Part shown: piece by piece, positions 61,526-64,000 of the stretch
How the letters are laid out: every line of letters begins with the position of its first letter
How positions within the stretch are numbered: the stretch's first letter is position 1
Assembly (NCBI RefSeq): GCF_023630705.1
Contig: NZ_JALQEM010000036.1
Coordinates: 186,001 to 250,000, forward strand
Source of the DNA: Caballeronia sp. GAFFF1
GTDB taxonomy: Bacteria; Pseudomonadota; Gammaproteobacteria; Burkholderiales; Burkholderiaceae
Length of the DNA stretch: 64,000 nt
Reading direction: 5' to 3'
Made by a program: the position numbers and the translations under genes
Notes under the pieces: model-generated
What the model was told of the DNA's origin: nothing
Database searches by the model: none
The model's input: the letters and a program-made list of their open reading frames with translations, nothing else

Positions 61526-62359
61526 TCAGGCCGCTTGCGGCTCGAACGGAAACTGCTCGACTTCCCCGCCCTGCGCGACGACCACGGTGCTCTCCGGAAT
61601 CTCCTGCCACCATCCGGGCAAATCGGCGAGCGGCTCGGACACGACAAGGAAAGCATCCTCTCCGGCCATCGCGATGCGCGGATCGTCGGGATACAACGCG
61701 TGCAGGTGACGGAACGACGTGTTGTGAAAGAGCGAGCGCGACTGCCGCTCGCTCGAATAGCGGACTGCCACGATTTGCTCGCCGTCGGTCGCGCAGACGG
61801 TCATGTTCAGCGGGTCGGCCACGCCGTGGCGGCGGGCGGTGTCTTCGACGAATGCCACCATCCGCTTGAGCGCGGTGACAGGCGCATGCGCCAGGCCGAA
61901 GGTGAGCGCGAGGAAGAACAGCACTTCCGAATCGGTCGATCCTTCGATCGACGGAAACAGGTCGGGCGCGACCGCCACCATCAGATCGCGGCGCAATACC
62001 GGGTAGTTGCGCACGAGGCCGTTGTGCACGAAGAGCCACCGGCCGTAACGGAACGGATGACAGTTGGTTTCCTGCGACGGCGTGCCGGTCGCCGCGCGCA
62101 CGTGCGCGACGAAGAGCGGCGCGTGGATGGCGCGGGCGGCTTCGCGCAGGTTGCGATCGCTCCACGCCGGCTGAATGCAACGATAGCGAAAGGGAATGTC
62201 GGTCGGATGTCCGTACCAACCGATCCCGAAGCCGTCGCCGTTGGTGGTGGTCTGCCCGAGCCGCGCATGCAGGCTCTGGTCGATGAGCGAATGTTTCGCG
62301 TTGAAGAGCACGGTTTCGAGCTGAAGCGGATTGCCCGAATAGGCGAGCCAGCGGCACAT
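61526..62359 (-). CDS. Class II glutamine amidotransferase (YafJ/EgtC-like)
   Basis: A 277-residue Ntn-hydrolase. Cys2 follows the initiator Met (MCRWLAYSG), so removing Met exposes the nucleophile. NGDGFGIGWYG, FVAHVRAATG, NCHPFRYGRWLFVHNG and STDSEVLFFL are the GATase-II glutamine-binding blocks. Stand-alone members include YafJ and EgtC, which act as gamma-glutamyl amidohydrolases; here there are no ergothioneine genes nearby, so the substrate is open. The ATG at 62359 is preceded by AGGAGAGATC. It converges with the TPP-enzyme gene. Confidence 0.9.
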   Translation of the reverse strand: MCRWLAYSGNPLQLETVLFNAKHSLIDQSLHARLGQTTTNGDGFGIGWYGHPTDIPFRYRCIQPAWSDRNLREAARAIHAPLFVAHVRAATGTPSQETNCHPFRYGRWLFVHNGLVRNYPVLRRDLMVAVAPDLFPSIEGSTDSEVLFFLALTFGLAHAPVTALKRMVAFVEDTARRHGVADPLNMTVCATDGEQIVAVRYSSERQSRSLFHNTSFRHLHALYPDDPRIAMAGEDAFLVVSEPLADLPGWWQEIPESTVVVAQGGEVEQFPFEPQAA

Positions 62360-62528
62360 GATCTCTCCTGTGGAAGGGGCGTGAGTCGGCGGCCGAAGTC
62401 TGCCGCAGCGGGCCGGACGATCCGTTCGAGCCGCGCCAGCAGAATCGACGATACACCGATTGTTCGCGCGCTGCCTTCGCCTGAGGATAGGTGCCGCGCT
62501 TCACGCTCGGCCAGACACTCGCGGCGGC

Positions 62529-63722
62529 TTAAGCCCGGCGCAGATTCTCGAAGATCGCCGCGATACCCTGCCCGCCTCCGATGCACATGGTCACGAGCGC
62601 GTAGCGTCCGTTGATGCGCTCCAGTTCGTGAAGGGCCTTGACGGTGATGACCGCGCCGGTCGCGCCGATCGGGTGCCCGAGCGATATCCCCGACCCGTTC
62701 GGGTTGACCTTTTGCGCGTCGAGTTCGAGCAGCTTCGTCACCGCGCAAGCCTGAGCCGCGAATGCCTCGTTCGATTCGATGACGTCGAGATCGGTCGCGT
62801 GCAGACGGGCGCGCTTGAGCGCCGCGCGTGTCGCGGGCACTGGACCGATGCCCATGTACTGCGGATCGACACCCGCGTGCGCATACGAAACGAGACGCGC
62901 CAGCGGCCGAATCTCGCGCGCTTTCGCCGTCTGCGCGTCCATCATCAGAACTGCGGCTGCCGCGTCGTTGATTCCCGAGGCGTTGCCCGCCGTCACAGTT
63001 CCGCCATCTTTGAGGAACGCAGGACGCAAGCCGGCAAGCTCGCCCTGCTGGAGGTCGTGGCGCACGTGCTCGTCGGTATCGAAGACGGTGCTTTTGCCCT
63101 TGACTTGCGTGGCGATTGCAGCAATCTGGCCTGCGAAGCGGCCCTCGGCTATCGCGCGCGCCGCCCGCCGATGCGACTCCAGCGCGAGCGCATCCTGCTG
63201 CTCGCGCGTGATGCCGTATTTGCGTGCGACGTTCTCCGCCGTCATGCCCATGTGTATTGAGTGGAACGGGTCGTGCAACGCGCCGAGCATCATGTCGACG
63301 AGGCGGCTGTCCCCCATGCGCGCGCCGAAGCGAGCGTCCGTCGCAAGGTAGGGCGCGCGACTCATGTTCTCGGCACCACCGCCAATTGCGACGTCGGTAT
63401 CGCCGAGCAGAATGGCCTGCGCCGCGCAGATGATCGCTTCCAGTCCGGAGCCGCATAGACGGTTGACGGTCATCGCGGGCGTGTGCTCGGCGAGGCCGGC
63501 ATCCAGGGCGGCGACTCGCGCCAGATACAGGTCTCTAGGCTCGGTAGCGATGACGTTTCCGAACACGACCCGACCCACGTCTTGTGCTGGCAGGCCGTTC
63601 CGGGCCAGCACGTTGCGCACGACGTGCGCGCCCAGCGCCGTGGGCGGCTGGTCCTTGAGACCGCCACCAAATTTTCCGATTGCGGTTCGCGCACCGCTGA
63701 CCACGACGACATCCCTTTGCAT
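62529..63722 (-). CDS. Acetyl-CoA C-acyltransferase (thiolase)
   Basis: A 397-residue thiolase that condenses or cleaves acyl-CoA and acetyl-CoA. The nucleophile Cys90 is in VNRLCGSG; His350 is in SLGHPIGAT; the second Cys380 is in TMCIGGGQG; the NEAFA block is present. The length and the start DVVVVSGARTAIGKFGG fit the PhaA/BktB/AtoB group. It begins 16 nt after the stop of an acyl-CoA dehydrogenase gene, so the two form a beta-oxidation operon. Thiolytic use in fatty acid breakdown is favoured by that context over polyhydroxybutyrate synthesis. Confidence 0.93.
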   Translation of the reverse strand: MQRDVVVVSGARTAIGKFGGGLKDQPPTALGAHVVRNVLARNGLPAQDVGRVVFGNVIATEPRDLYLARVAALDAGLAEHTPAMTVNRLCGSGLEAIICAAQAILLGDTDVAIGGGAENMSRAPYLATDARFGARMGDSRLVDMMLGALHDPFHSIHMGMTAENVARKYGITREQQDALALESHRRAARAIAEGRFAGQIAAIATQVKGKSTVFDTDEHVRHDLQQGELAGLRPAFLKDGGTVTAGNASGINDAAAAVLMMDAQTAKAREIRPLARLVSYAHAGVDPQYMGIGPVPATRAALKRARLHATDLDVIESNEAFAAQACAVTKLLELDAQKVNPNGSGISLGHPIGATGAVITVKALHELERINGRYALVTMCIGGGQGIAAIFENLRRA

Positions 63723-63738
63723 CGTTCACTCCATCGAA

Positions 63739-63999
63739 TTAAAACTGTTCGCCCTGCAACGCGGGAACGCCTTCCACGTCGAGCCCGGCGACCACCGCCG
63801 CTTCGAGTGCGATCGCGCGCGGCAGCACGTGTGTCGCATAGGCATGCGCCGTGGCGATTCTCGTGTCGTGGAAAGCAGCGTCGCTTTCGCGTTTGTCCGT
63901 GGCGGCGATCAACGAGCGCGCAAGTTGCCAGCCGCAGAGCACGATGCCCGCCAACTGCAAGTAAGGCACGCTTCCCGCGAACACGGCGTTCGGTTCGCG
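63739..63999 (-). CDS. Acyl-CoA dehydrogenase, C-terminal fragment (runs off the window)
   Basis: The last 86 residues of an acyl-CoA dehydrogenase. The stretch NAVFAGSVPYLQLAGIVLCGWQ matches NAVFAGSVPYLMLSGTVLCGWQ of the enzyme at 47654-49456, and both end in GEQF or DEQF. It is therefore a paralogue of the 600-residue C-terminally extended type. The thiolase gene follows 16 nt later. Confidence 0.9.
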   Translation of the reverse strand, partial: REPNAVFAGSVPYLQLAGIVLCGWQLARSLIAATDKRESDAAFHDTRIATAHAYATHVLPRAIALEAAVVAGLDVEGVPALQGEQF

Positions 64000-64000
64000 G

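Noticed and set aside
62460..62505. A fifth copy of the CCCCTAT...GAGGGG operator before the glutamine amidotransferase gene.
   Set aside because: Only TGAGGATAGG resembles one half-site; the C/G boxes are not complete, so it was not counted.

Overview
The window is high-GC, densely packed chromosomal DNA of a Burkholderiaceae-type betaproteobacterium, most like Paraburkholderia or Caballeronia. I infer this from gene families, codon bias and the local gene mix; no rRNA or other marker gene is present to prove it. I recognise no tRNA or rRNA gene, CRISPR array, intact insertion sequence, phage or conjugation gene. Most long open frames opposite the genes are GC-rich shadows.

Layout. 0-10 kb: the start of a chemoreceptor gene behind a textbook sigma-28 promoter, a PilZ (c-di-GMP receptor) protein, an exported tyrosinase, pyruvate:quinone oxidoreductase (poxB), a PRISE-type reductase, and a PAS-rich hybrid kinase with two receivers. 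10-19 kb: the otnK-otnC pair for four-carbon sugar acids, an ATP-grasp enzyme, a large lipoprotein with a glycosidase-like look, a membrane protein plus sorbosone-dehydrogenase-like lipoprotein pair, and a short-chain dehydrogenase divergent from a LysR regulator. 19.9-33.4 kb: a complete pelABCDEFG operon for the cationic exopolysaccharide Pel. The c-di-GMP site of PelD is conserved, and PelB carries an unusual repeat-rich insertion. Upstream on the same strand lie a single-domain response regulator, a CsbD stress protein and a CheB-CheR-receiver fusion.

37-46 kb: small exported proteins, an SGNH hydrolase, an alkaline-phosphatase-superfamily lipoprotein with an overlapping secreted partner, and a second tyrosinase closely related to the first. 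46.4-50.3 kb is a decay zone: a TetR-family gene broken by a nonsense codon and a foreign insert, and a formylglycine-generating-enzyme-like gene with a nonsense codon, a frameshift and a lost 3' end. They flank an intact acyl-CoA dehydrogenase.

47.6-64 kb is rich in acyl-CoA and storage-lipid genes: acyl-CoA dehydrogenase, acyl-CoA synthetase, an alpha/beta hydrolase - phasin-like - wax-ester synthase/DGAT operon, a thiamine-diphosphate decarboxylase-like enzyme, and an acyl-CoA dehydrogenase - thiolase operon running off the end. The most interesting unexplained signal is a G/C-boxed inverted repeat, about CCCCTATNTWCGAGGGG read towards the gene. It occurs four times between 46.4 and 59.7 kb, each time 140-185 bp before a start codon, and three of the four targets are lipid genes. 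It suggests one unnamed regulator of a lipid regulon.
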